Positions 13,785 to 22,426 of a stretch of DNA of 37,952 bases are shown piece after piece; within the stretch, counting starts at the first letter, position 1, and the number at the start of each line of letters is the position of its first letter. This DNA comes from a virus. Position numbers and translations under genes: made by a program. The stretch is from IMG/VR virus record IMGVR_UViG_3300021225_000115, positions 1 to 37,952 of that record, one strand, 5' to 3'. Under the pieces are notes generated by a model, which ran no database searches, had not been told where the DNA came from, and was given only the letters and a program-made list of their open reading frames with translations.

Positions 13785-16700
13785 TCACATTGCCGATCCG
13801 GCAGACCAGCCGGGTTCTTGCGTTGGCGTCACCACGGGTGCGGGGGTGGCCGAGCCGCCGACAAGCACCCACTTTCCGTTTTTGTAGACAATGTCTCGGC
13901 CATACTGGTCCTTGTCAGTAGAGCCTTCCCGAATTTCTTTGGGTACAGTCGTATCCGTTTCACGCTCCCCTGCAAACGGCGGCATCTTGGCATTTGCTTC
14001 CTTGATGTACTTGTCGAGCGGGTGGTTTTCAGCAAACCACTTCTGGTACTCGACCAGATCGTTCGGGTTCTTGGCTTCAGTGCGCTGCCACAAGGCGTGC
14101 ATGTCTGCCTTTTCGTATTCGCGTTTGAGGACGGCCTGCTGCATCGCAAGAACAAACTTGACGGCCTCCGGCTGCATGTTTGGATCGGTCATGTACTTGC
14201 CGACCAGTTCCATCTCTGGGCTGGTGGCGTTTGCGCCAATGACCTCAACAATGCCTTGCGCCCTGAGCTTGATGGCCTCTTGGGCCAATGCAGCAATCTC
14301 GCCCTCTCCGAGGCCAGCGACGTTGACCCCCAGTGCGCGGAGCAGAGCGTCAGCCTGTGCCACCTGCGAGGTGAACGACCCTGCGGGCAAGGATTGATAG
14401 ACCTCAATCTGCTTCTGGACGTTCTGAAGCTGACCGGGGACAGTCTCCATGATCCCTGCTGCCTTGTTTCGGAAGTCCTGCGTCATGATGTTGTTGGCCT
14501 CGTCGGCTGCAACCATTCCGCGCTTGGACAAGACGGCATCTACCGGGATTGTGATGGCCGTACCATCTGCCGCAATACCAGTGGTATAACCGTTTTGCTC
14601 GATTTCAGCGAGTTTCAGCCTTGCTTGCTCTGCGGCAGTTCTTTGGGGAGTTCCCTCTTTCGCCGCTCCCCATTGCGCTACCAGTTGGTTCAGGGATGCG
14701 TAATCATTCATGAACGGAATGCTCACCCCCTTCGGCCCCGCAACATTGCCACGAACATCTGCAAGGGACAGGGTTGGCAAAGCGCCGTTTTTGCCAGTCT
14801 GGTCAGGCCCGCCTGCGGTTTGGAAGTTCAAGCCGCCCTGCGGGAGAAGGTATTCCAGCCCCTGCGCTTTTGCAAAGTCATCGATCTTCATCCCAGAATA
14901 TTGAGGGTTGGTGAACATGAAGTTGTTGTACAGGTCGTTCAACTCGCTCATGTTTGCAATGTTACGCTGAGCAACCTCTCCGCGCTGTTTCTCAAGCCCA
15001 GCGTAGGTGTTGGCTGCGCCGCCGATGCCCTGCAGGATTGCAGACCCAAGGTAGCGGGAAGGAGAGGAAGCCATCGTGCCGATGCCGCCAAGGATAGACA
15101 GCAGAGCGTCCTTGTTCACGCGACCATCGGGATTATAGAACATCTTTCCGAGCGTGGTGCGATCTTCATAAGCCTTGTCGCCACCCATAGGCTCGCGGGC
15201 AGGACCAGCAAGGCCACCAGAAACGTTAAGAGCGCCGGGAGCGGCATTTGCGTTGACTGGCGCAAGGCCGCCGCTAACAGCACCAGCGCCTTCAGACGCG
15301 GCCCACGGCGTTGCGCCGCCACGGTTTTGGTACAGCCACTTGGCCATAGCCTCTTGGAGATCGGGCGTCATTTTCTCGTCGCCGGAAAGGCCCATATTTT
15401 CCTTGATGTCGCGCAGCGTGCTGCCGACGATCTGGTAGGCACCCATCGGGGTTGCTACATAACCGAGGTTCTGTTTGGACCACTGGCCGTACGGGCCGTT
15501 CGGATCAGAGAATTGGATAGCCTGATCCACGGTCATGTCAGTGACCTTGGTGCCAGCGAATGGTCCGTCTTCACGGTTGCTGAAACCATACAGAGCATCG
15601 TAGTCGCCGCCGCTTTCGCGTGCCTTGATCTTCGGGGCAAGTTCGGTCCAACCCATCGGCTCTGCGGTCTGGTTAGGTTTCAAGCCACCAATAGTCGTGT
15701 CGCTGACAGGGACTACCTTCAAGCCATCTGCGGTGAATTTAGGGGTAGTTGTTGCAGCCGATAGCGGAGCCACACCGCCAGTGATGCCAGCAGCAGTCAG
15801 GTCTTCCATAGGTACGGCTTCCGGCACAAGACCCGTGGGGCGAGGCTGCGGGCGCAGGGAGGTCTCGGGGGCGTAGGATGGCACAGGTGCAGCAGCGTCA
15901 CCACCGAGGTACGCCACAGGGTTCAGACCAGAAGCAGATGCCGAACGAGCAATGCCGGGATCGCGTGCTGCAAAGCCGCGCAGATCGGCGGTGAGCGTGC
16001 TGCGATCTTCGGGGTTCATTTGGTCAACGGCACCAAACGGAGAGCGCGGCAATGGGCGGCGCGAGGTCATCGGCGCAAGCGGCGACACTAGCCCTTCAGG
16101 GCGGGCCTGCGGACGCAGGGAGGCTGATGGTGCATATTGGGACTGCGGGGGCGCACCAGCCTCTCCACCGAGGAACGCGACGGGGTTCACGCGCTCCGAA
16201 GACGCATCCCTTGCAACTCCGGGGTTGCGGACAGCAAAGGCACGAAGGTCAGCAATATACTGCCGCCGCTCTTCTGGTGTCATGTCTTCGACGGCACCGT
16301 TCGTGGCATAGCCAGCGCGGCCACCACGGTTCATGCCGAAGAGTTTCATGGCGATCTTGGCGATGTCTACGACGTCTTCCCCGGTGGAGCGTGCCTGCGG
16401 GGCCTGTGTTGGAGGGGCAAGGCCATTGCTCTTCTTGTCTTGATCGGACTGGGCATCCAGAGCGTCGGACAGATAGCTGCGTGTCCCCATCTGCGGATCA
16501 TCGTGCCGCATGTATGCAGGGCCGCCGCTGGCATAGTTGCCGACGACGCCACCGTGTGCAGTTCTCTGATTGGCCGCTTTAAGTGCGCGGCGCTGTTCGT
16601 TCGACATCCAGAAGTCGCCGTCCTTGCCGAATTTCTCTTTCAGATTGGCCAGATTGGTGCCGAAGTCAGATGCCGCGCCCAACTGTTCGGCCAAGCTGGC

Positions 16701-18230
16701 CTGTGCATTTTGCAAGAACGCAGGATCAGCCACCATCAATTCACGGACGTTCAGGTTGGCTTGAGGCACGTAGCCCTGAGAGCCGTAGGGGCCAGCCACG
16801 CCGCCGCCCTCTGCTTTGGTGGCGCGGTCGTAATCAACGGTCTTGTATCCAGTCGGGTGCAGGCCAACGGCATCAGGGCGCACCTTCTCGACCTCATCAG
16901 CCATAAAGCCGATGTGGGTCTCCGGTTCGCCCTTGTAGCGGTACTTGTAGATCGGCAGGCCGTTGTCGCCTTCGCCGATGCGCTGAACATCTTCTTTGAG
17001 GCGGCGATCCGAGAAGAAGGAACTAGGCTGCGTGGTTGTAGTGGTCGACCCTGATGCGGCACCAGTACCCGTCATAATGCCTGCAAGCCACGTTGCAACT
17101 TCAAACGGGTAGCCGTTTTCCTTCATGAACTGGTCGCGCAGTGCGTCCTTGCCAGCCTGTTCGGTCTTTCGCTCCAGAGAGCCAGCCGCGACTTTTGCAT
17201 TGGCCCCAGCCAAGCCAAGCTCTTGTTCCTTTGCGCCAAGCCCTGCGGTCTTTTCAGCCGAACCAGACCCAATCTCGTACCCTTGTTTTGCAAACTCCCC
17301 TTGCTTTGAGGCGTTTGTCAGGCCGAGGTTTGCACCGGAAAGGCCCAGAGCAGCCAATTCTTTGGCCGATCCGGAGCCAATATCGTAACCCTGCTGTGCA
17401 AGTTTTGCTTTTTGGGCAGCGCTGAGCAGGCCGAGGTTTGCGCCAGAGAGGCCAAGGTCGGACAGTTGTTTACCGCCTTCTGTAAGCCTTGCAAGATCAC
17501 GCTCACTGGCCCCCAGAGCCTGCGTATACCCTTGGTTATAGATGTCGGCCATCGTCTTGCCGTAAGCCATCCCTTGCTGGTTTGACAGGTTAGCAGCGGC
17601 AACGCCCGCGCGGTCCCCGCCAAAAGCTCCGGAAGACGCAGCCCTGCCGAGAGCACCAGATTGCGCCTGCTCATTTGCTTGACGCAGCATGGCCCCAGTC
17701 GTGTCGGCCACGTTTTGGATGTATGGCGACATGTATTTGTCAATACCAGCGTAGGCAGGCCCCATGCCTGCCGTTGTGGCGCTAGTGGCTGCAGAGAGGT
17801 ATGGATCATACGAAGAAGCAGCCTCGCCAGTTTCGTTATATGCCTCTTCAGTTCCATAGAGACCGCCAGCAGTAGCGTCGTCAAGACGGCTGGTCGCTTT
17901 AGACAGATACGGATCGTAAGACGCCGTTGCGGCATTTGCCAAGTCCGAGGCGGTTTTTGTGCCAGATAGCCCGCTGGTGGTTGCATCGCTCAGAAGGGTT
18001 GAAGCCTTGTCAAAGTAAGGCTTATACGCTCCGGCTGCCGCGTTGATGTCGGCGATACCGCTTTTCTCTTGTTCATTTAGCTGCGCCACAAAGTCGGACG
18101 CGGTAGTCCCGAATTTCTTGAATGGCGTTGCGGCGACGTTTTCCGCTCTTGCGTTGACCGCGTTGTAACGGGCAAGAACCTCCGGCGGAATGGTGACTTG
18201 AGACGTGGTTGTGGAGTTCTTCTTGCCCAT
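13785..18230 (-). CDS. Giant multidomain virion protein: S74-like chaperone segment plus lysozyme/transglycosylase domain
   Basis: 1481 aa. Residues 1-400 are Ala/Gly-rich with two different 36-residue repeats: YDPYL..AT at 69, 105 and 141, and LGLSGANLGL at about 259-330. Residues about 405-475 match the Peptidase S74 intramolecular-chaperone signature (FSDRRLKEDVQRIG, PIYKYRYKG, HIGFMADEVEKVRPDAV), normally at the C-terminus of fibres. Residues 645-808 hold two 76-77-residue repeats ending in SLRP..RP motifs. Residues about 860-980 form a lysozyme-like fold with the catalytic-type Glu in KARESGGDYDALYGF, then PMGAYQIVGSTL and W.YQNRGG. This would locally open peptidoglycan during DNA ejection. 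The last 400 residues are helical without clear motif. Upstream of the 611-aa internal protein; likely an internal-core or ejection protein. Confidence 0.75.
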   Translation of the reverse strand: MGKKNSTTTSQVTIPPEVLARYNAVNARAENVAATPFKKFGTTASDFVAQLNEQEKSGIADINAAAGAYKPYFDKASTLLSDATTSGLSGTKTASDLANAATASYDPYLSKATSRLDDATAGGLYGTEEAYNETGEAASSYDPYLSAATSATTAGMGPAYAGIDKYMSPYIQNVADTTGAMLRQANEQAQSGALGRAASSGAFGGDRAGVAAANLSNQQGMAYGKTMADIYNQGYTQALGASERDLARLTEGGKQLSDLGLSGANLGLLSAAQKAKLAQQGYDIGSGSAKELAALGLSGANLGLTNASKQGEFAKQGYEIGSGSAEKTAGLGAKEQELGLAGANAKVAAGSLERKTEQAGKDALRDQFMKENGYPFEVATWLAGIMTGTGAASGSTTTTTQPSSFFSDRRLKEDVQRIGEGDNGLPIYKYRYKGEPETHIGFMADEVEKVRPDAVGLHPTGYKTVDYDRATKAEGGGVAGPYGSQGYVPQANLNVRELMVADPAFLQNAQASLAEQLGAASDFGTNLANLKEKFGKDGDFWMSNEQRRALKAANQRTAHGGVVGNYASGGPAYMRHDDPQMGTRSYLSDALDAQSDQDKKSNGLAPPTQAPQARSTGEDVVDIAKIAMKLFGMNRGGRAGYATNGAVEDMTPEERRQYIADLRAFAVRNPGVARDASSERVNPVAFLGGEAGAPPQSQYAPSASLRPQARPEGLVSPLAPMTSRRPLPRSPFGAVDQMNPEDRSTLTADLRGFAARDPGIARSASASGLNPVAYLGGDAAAPVPSYAPETSLRPQPRPTGLVPEAVPMEDLTAAGITGGVAPLSAATTTPKFTADGLKVVPVSDTTIGGLKPNQTAEPMGWTELAPKIKARESGGDYDALYGFSNREDGPFAGTKVTDMTVDQAIQFSDPNGPYGQWSKQNLGYVATPMGAYQIVGSTLRDIKENMGLSGDEKMTPDLQEAMAKWLYQNRGGATPWAASEGAGAVSGGLAPVNANAAPGALNVSGGLAGPAREPMGGDKAYEDRTTLGKMFYNPDGRVNKDALLSILGGIGTMASSPSRYLGSAILQGIGGAANTYAGLEKQRGEVAQRNIANMSELNDLYNNFMFTNPQYSGMKIDDFAKAQGLEYLLPQGGLNFQTAGGPDQTGKNGALPTLSLADVRGNVAGPKGVSIPFMNDYASLNQLVAQWGAAKEGTPQRTAAEQARLKLAEIEQNGYTTGIAADGTAITIPVDAVLSKRGMVAADEANNIMTQDFRNKAAGIMETVPGQLQNVQKQIEVYQSLPAGSFTSQVAQADALLRALGVNVAGLGEGEIAALAQEAIKLRAQGIVEVIGANATSPEMELVGKYMTDPNMQPEAVKFVLAMQQAVLKREYEKADMHALWQRTEAKNPNDLVEYQKWFAENHPLDKYIKEANAKMPPFAGERETDTTVPKEIREGSTDKDQYGRDIVYKNGKWVLVGGSATPAPVVTPTQEPGWSAGSAM
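15807..16298 (-). repeat. Two tandem 76-77-codon repeats with SLRP motifs
   Basis: Copy A is 16068-16298 and copy B 15807-16034, separated by 33 bases (period 264). Each encodes GAV..M.PE, then a helix ADLR.FA.R.PG.AR, NPVA.LGG, and YAP..SLRPQ.RP.GLV. The copies differ by many substitutions, so the duplication is old and the pattern is kept at protein level. Confidence 0.9.
17241..17456 (-). repeat. Two 36-codon repeats (LGLSGANLGL units)
   Basis: Copies at 17349-17456 and 17241-17348, each 108 bases, encode LGLSGANLGL then a variable helix, then QGY(D/E)IGSGSA. A third, degraded unit (LGLAGANAKV) follows. Likely an extended helical or glycine-zipper-like array within the N-terminal region of the 1481-aa protein. 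Confidence 0.88.
17780..18026 (-). repeat. Three 36-residue-spaced Y(D/K)PY(L/F) repeats
   Basis: YKPYFDKAST, YDPYLSKATS and YDPYLSAATS start at residues 69, 105 and 141 of the 1481-aa protein, an exact 36-residue period, with ATTSGLSGT / ATAGGLYGT linkers. The same period as the LGLSGAN array suggests one underlying structural register. Confidence 0.85.
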
Positions 18231-18234
18231 TGCC

Positions 18235-18723
18235 TTACCCTTCAGTCAGTCCTGTTTTGGCGTTATACAGGAAGTAGACGCCAGCGGGAGCGCCGAACAC
18301 ACGTTCGTAGAGGCGAATTTTTGCCTCAGTCCTTGTGTTGGACAATACCCCAATCGACAGCGGAATACCAAGATTTTCTGAGATGCTCTTTGCCCACTCC
18401 GCCAGCTTGCGTGCGCGGCCCCCTTTTGCCGACCGAAACTCAGGCGCGACGTAGATCGCCTTCTCTTCCAAGATCGGTTCCTTGCTGTACCAGACGGGTC
18501 CGATGCGAAGTACGATGGCAGCCTCAAGAGGCTCTCCGGGGCCGCCGCCGATCACTCCAGCCACGCCCATGTTGTTGATCAATGCTGCATACATATGTTC
18601 CGCCAGCATCATCTCGTCAGGTTGGACAAATGCGTTTTCCCGCGTGGCGTCCATCGTCAGGCGCATCAGTTCGTTGAAGTCTTCTACAACACCGCGTCGT
18701 ACGAAGATTTCGCTCATGTTCAT
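18235..18723 (-). CDS. GNAT-family acetyltransferase
   Basis: 162 aa; AAGGA six bases before the ATG. The GNAT fold is seen as VRRGVVEDFNELMRLTMDAT (motif C/D start), a central strand ending in EKAIYVAPEFRSAKG, the acetyl-CoA pyrophosphate loop RSAKGGRARKLAEWA (motif A, R/Q-x-x-G-x-G/A type, residues about 96-110), and motif B near IGVLSNTRTEAKIRLYERVF. Small GNAT proteins occur within the structural operons of several podoviruses, where they could modify a virion protein or a host target; the substrate is unknown. It sits four bases upstream of the 1481-aa gene and is co-transcribed with the internal virion proteins. Confidence 0.8.
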   Translation of the reverse strand: MNMSEIFVRRGVVEDFNELMRLTMDATRENAFVQPDEMMLAEHMYAALINNMGVAGVIGGGPGEPLEAAIVLRIGPVWYSKEPILEEKAIYVAPEFRSAKGGRARKLAEWAKSISENLGIPLSIGVLSNTRTEAKIRLYERVFGAPAGVYFLYNAKTGLTEG

Positions 18724-18724
18724 C

Positions 18725-19714
18725 TTAATCCTTTTTTGGCCCCGGCAGGTTTTGCAGGGTCTTGATGGTTTTCTGGCGCATCTTCTTCACGAAGGCATCC
18801 AAGACCTTGTGACCGTGATCAAGATCGCCACCACCAATATGTACCACATCCTCCGGTGGGATAACATACTCACCACCTGCGGCCACGATTGGAACGCCGT
18901 TAGTGGAGCCTCCGCCAGCTTTTCCGCTGGAGTACGGGATGATGCCAGCCGTGTTCAAGGCACCCGATAGAGGGCCGCCCTCAAAATCGTCACCGGATGC
19001 GCCAAGACCGCCGCCATTGATGAAGTCGGACGGCCCCTTCGCCTTGCCGCCGATCAAGGAGCCTGCCAGATAGCCAATAGGACCGCCGACCAGACCTCCG
19101 ATCACGCCACCGTAGTTCGGCTTATTTGGGAATGGGTTGGGCAAGCCCATGCTGCCAGTACCTCCAGAGCCGCCACTAGAGCCGCTGCCAGACCCTACGG
19201 GGCGGATGCCGATGGCATTTGACACGCTGGCAAGCGGGCCGCCGGAGAATGTTTTGCCGGAAGTCCCCGGCCCGCCGCCGTTAACCATGTCGCGCAGGCC
19301 AGTGTACTGGGATGCTGCCTTGCCGCTGTCCGCTCCGCCGCCGCCTGCCTTGCGCGGTGTATCCGTGTCATAGGGCATATCGGTTGCGCCGTAGGGAGCC
19401 TTCTTGGTAATCTCGTCGTTGTTGCTGCCGAAGATAGACTGGGCGACCTTGAAGCCCGCCATGCTGTTGCCTTCGCCCATCGCCGAGATGATGTCGGCGG
19501 GGATGACGTACGAGCCAGAGGCGACGTGCATCGGCAGGTGGTCCGTGCGGCCCGCCACCGCGCTGTGGATTGCACCCTTGTGGACCTTACCACCCGTGGC
19601 GCGGGCGGTACGCAGCGCAGCAGCCACGGCCTGTTTCTGGGGGTGTCCAGCCGCAACCATCTCGGAGATGTTGCTGGAGATAGTTTTCTGGGACGAACCC
19701 TTTTTCAGCGGCAT
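18725..19714 (-). CDS. Gly-rich virion-operon protein with DUF6496-like N-terminus and duplicated YVIP motifs
   Basis: 329 aa from the ATG at 19714 (GAGG upstream). The N-terminus PLKKGSSQKTISSNISEMV continues AAGHPQKQAVAAAL, a pattern I recognise from phage proteins (DUF6496-like). The rest is low-complexity Gly/Ser with two internal duplications. The first is NGGG.G.SG..F.GGPL....N..GI.P, twice. The second is VASGSYVIPADIISAMGEGN versus VAAGGEYVIPPEDVVHIGGG, the xGE-[YF]-V-[IV]-P element common in phage tape-measure-like and hypothetical proteins. It also has RATGGKVHKGA and other Gly-Gly motifs shared with neighbours. Function unknown; a structural or ejection component is likely. Confidence 0.65.
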   Translation of the reverse strand: MPLKKGSSQKTISSNISEMVAAGHPQKQAVAAALRTARATGGKVHKGAIHSAVAGRTDHLPMHVASGSYVIPADIISAMGEGNSMAGFKVAQSIFGSNNDEITKKAPYGATDMPYDTDTPRKAGGGGADSGKAASQYTGLRDMVNGGGPGTSGKTFSGGPLASVSNAIGIRPVGSGSGSSGGSGGTGSMGLPNPFPNKPNYGGVIGGLVGGPIGYLAGSLIGGKAKGPSDFINGGGLGASGDDFEGGPLSGALNTAGIIPYSSGKAGGGSTNGVPIVAAGGEYVIPPEDVVHIGGGDLDHGHKVLDAFVKKMRQKTIKTLQNLPGPKKD

Positions 19715-19721
19715 GGCGACC

Positions 19722-20063
19722 TCAAGAGAAGCTGACGGTGACAACCTGCCCAGTGCCGGGCGCGATCACGATACCATTGTCCACGGGCAAATTCACGTCG
19801 ATAATCCCAACCGTGTTTGGGATGGCGGCAAGTGGGCTTGTTGTAACGCCAGTGGCTATTGCGTCGTACGCAACACCTGAAGTGCTTCCTGCTGTTACTA
19901 CAGAAATGCGGGCCAATCGTCCCTGTCTCTTTGACACAACCGTCGCGGCGGAAATTCCTGTTTCTACTTGATAACCCTGTACCCGCAGGAACGTAGTTCC
20001 GAGGTTGCTCAGAGCCTTGACGATGTTCTGAGACGACGAAAGGATGTCTGTAATAGATGCCAT
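19722..20063 (-). CDS. Small virion-operon protein, unknown
   Basis: 113 aa; its ATG overlaps the stop of the tail-hub gene (TGATG). Helical start (SITDILSSSQNIVKALSNLG) followed by a beta-rich body (ISVVTAGSTSGVAYDAIATG, then PNTVGIIDVNLPVDNGIVIA). This resembles small beta-sandwich decoration or tail-completion proteins, although no specific family is recognised. Located between the tail hub and the Gly-rich protein. Confidence 0.6.
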   Translation of the reverse strand: MASITDILSSSQNIVKALSNLGTTFLRVQGYQVETGISAATVVSKRQGRLARISVVTAGSTSGVAYDAIATGVTTSPLAAIPNTVGIIDVNLPVDNGIVIAPGTGQVVTVSFS

Positions 20064-22423
20064 CAGAATTTTCCATCTTGTTGAAAGCGGTATCGAATGC
20101 TGCCGAGCCGCCAGAAGATGTTGGCGTTTCCAGAGTTTGTGCTGCTCTCAACTTTAATTGAAACCAGTCTGGCACGGAAACGCGGCGTCAAGAACTTGGT
20201 TGCCTTGACGATGTTGTCAAAGACATAGGCTGTTGGGGTCTCACCGGGATAGTCTGCTGTGTAGAAAGTGATCTTGATTACGGCATCCTCTGAGGTTCCA
20301 GAACCCCACTTCATGTCCGGCCACATCTGATCAATAAAAGTTTTTAGGTCACCTTCCTGAATGGAGAAGTAACCAGTCTGAAAGTAAGCGTCGATAACGT
20401 CACCATTGGCGGTGTTGCCGACCTCATGCTGGTACACCTTGTAGGTTGTTACTCCCGTTCCAGAGTTGTACTCGGAGGATGCGGCAATGGGCGGCCCGAA
20501 GATGTTTTGGTCCGTCCACGCGGTACGGGGCATAACGCCAAAGTCCCATTGCTGTATCAATGTGTTATACTTGACGTAGTTGGTCGGAACGCCTTCCAGA
20601 GCGGTTCCTTTATTTGATGCCAGTGGATAAAACCATGCGATTTCGCCAAAACGAGAGTTGGGAGCGCAGCGGACATTTTCCCAATAGTCAGTGTCAATGT
20701 TCTGGAAAACCACATCCCAGATTGGACATGTGATGGGCTGAACGCCGTTTCCAGATAGGGAGAAGAACTGGCTTTGCGACATCCAGTAAGCAGTTCCTCC
20801 GAGCGTCCCCATAGCCTTGCGACCGACTAGGCCGCAACCGTTGCCGATCTCGTTGAAGGACCAAACCAGAGGTTGGTTGACGTACTGCATGGCCCAGACA
20901 CTGATGTCGGTCCACAGCAGAGCCTGTTGAGGCCCCTGCATGCCGCCTACGATCCTTGATCCCGTCGGGATGCGGAAAGAGCCAGCTTGGTTGACGACGG
21001 TGGCGTACCAGTCCGTGAAGTTCGCAATGTCGCACCAGCGGACAAGCATCGGGTCTTTGATGGTGCTAAAACTGGAGCCGTACGCAATAACCTGCCTCTC
21101 CGGCATGGCGACAAAGCAACCCTCGTTGACCTGCGGGGCGTTTGGCATGACCAAAAGTTTGCCAGTCGTATCTTCTGGGTTCCAAAAGAAAATGCCACCA
21201 TTGTGTGGGCTGGCAACCAAGTATGAACCCCAGTTGTCCAAAGACCAGTCGGTGTCTACCAGCCCGTCCGGCATGACGAAGCCCCAGTTGCTGATCGTTA
21301 CGCTGTACGAGGGGCCTCCTGTTGGCGCAGAGGCAGCATCAAACGTAAAGTTGCTAATAGCAGAACCATAGGTACTGCTGGTCACGGTGTAGTTTACCTT
21401 GCTACCCACTGCACCAATAACGGCTGTGGAGCCTACAGGAATTGTCACTGCAGCGTTCAGCGAGGCTGTATATGTGGTGCCAACGGGACCAGTGATTGTG
21501 ACGCCAGTATAGGTTCGGCCCACAGCGGTGGCCGTGCTGGCTCCGTATCCTCCAGAGCCATACCCCCCAGTACCATATCCAGTGGGCGGGATGACGTTCT
21601 GCCCCAAGAAATATGTAATCCTTGCCTTTCCGCCGTTCATAGAAACGGTAGTGGAGATGCCGGGATCGACAGGCGCAGTGATTGTGAAAGTGTTGGTCGG
21701 ATCGGCCACAGGCAGACTGGTTACAATATAGTTTCCGTATAGGGTGGCGCTACCCAATGTTGTTGGGACCAGAACCGAAAAGGTGGAAACACCTGCAGTG
21801 TATCCATGATTGTTTAGGGTGACAGTGATGGTAAGGCTGCCGGTAGAGGAAGAAAACGACGGAACCGCGCCGCCGCCCACAACGCTTGACGTTGCCTCTT
21901 GCAGGATGCCAATGACACTTTCTGCCGTGATGTTGTAGGTGTTGGCAACAAGAGATGGGTTGCTGATTGGGTAAAAACCTGACAGCACAAGACCGCCAAC
22001 GCTAACTGGAGTTTGCAGGTAGATTGAGTCGTACGATGTTGTGTTTGATCCCGTGTCAGAAACGGTAACGTCGGATAAACCGCTGGATGTCGTGAAACTT
22101 ACAGCGATGTCGGTTGTGTAGTATTCGGGAGACCTACTAATAAAGTTGGCCTTTTCAGTGCTTGTGTATGCTTGGGTCTCAGTGCCGATGGCAAGATATT
22201 TTGTGCTGTTGTTGTCAGCCCACACTTGCAATGCTCGGATGGGGTCCGACGCGCTAGCCGTAGAAAAAAATGCTTCCCAACCCCCAATTTTCTGAGGAAG
22301 GCCTAATCCTTGCCGATCAGGCAGGAAACGAATGAGGTTGCAATCCCAGATCGCAGCCTCGTTTAGCGCCTCAGTTCGGGTCTGGTCAGCGCCGGGGATA
22401 AGTTTTAGGCTTGCGTGCGGCAT
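20063..22423 (-). CDS. Tail hub/nozzle-type DNA stabilisation protein
   Basis: 786 aa. The start MPHASLKLIPGADQTRTEAL, then ALNEAAIWDCNLIRFLPDRQ and GLPQKIGGW, is a signature I associate with podovirus tail proteins annotated as packaged-DNA stabilisation or tail tubular/nozzle proteins. A long beta-rich insert (about 100-380, Thr/Ser/Gly-rich with GYGTGGYGSGGYGAST) precedes a propeller-like part with DNWGSYLVASPHNGGIFFWN, VWAMQYVNQPLVWSFNEIGN, GCGLVGRKAMGTLGGTAYWM and SQFFSLSGNG. It probably forms the distal hub closing the short tail. It follows the second adaptor by three bases, a typical adaptor-nozzle order. Confidence 0.75.
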   Translation of the reverse strand: MPHASLKLIPGADQTRTEALNEAAIWDCNLIRFLPDRQGLGLPQKIGGWEAFFSTASASDPIRALQVWADNNSTKYLAIGTETQAYTSTEKANFISRSPEYYTTDIAVSFTTSSGLSDVTVSDTGSNTTSYDSIYLQTPVSVGGLVLSGFYPISNPSLVANTYNITAESVIGILQEATSSVVGGGAVPSFSSSTGSLTITVTLNNHGYTAGVSTFSVLVPTTLGSATLYGNYIVTSLPVADPTNTFTITAPVDPGISTTVSMNGGKARITYFLGQNVIPPTGYGTGGYGSGGYGASTATAVGRTYTGVTITGPVGTTYTASLNAAVTIPVGSTAVIGAVGSKVNYTVTSSTYGSAISNFTFDAASAPTGGPSYSVTISNWGFVMPDGLVDTDWSLDNWGSYLVASPHNGGIFFWNPEDTTGKLLVMPNAPQVNEGCFVAMPERQVIAYGSSFSTIKDPMLVRWCDIANFTDWYATVVNQAGSFRIPTGSRIVGGMQGPQQALLWTDISVWAMQYVNQPLVWSFNEIGNGCGLVGRKAMGTLGGTAYWMSQSQFFSLSGNGVQPITCPIWDVVFQNIDTDYWENVRCAPNSRFGEIAWFYPLASNKGTALEGVPTNYVKYNTLIQQWDFGVMPRTAWTDQNIFGPPIAASSEYNSGTGVTTYKVYQHEVGNTANGDVIDAYFQTGYFSIQEGDLKTFIDQMWPDMKWGSGTSEDAVIKITFYTADYPGETPTAYVFDNIVKATKFLTPRFRARLVSIKVESSTNSGNANIFWRLGSIRYRFQQDGKF

Positions 22424-22426
22424 GAA

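Noticed and set aside
13725-15764. 679-codon plus-strand open frame
   Set aside because: Antisense to the 1481-aa gene; no ribosome binding site, low-complexity Leu/Val/Arg-rich translation typical of a shadow frame in GC-rich DNA.
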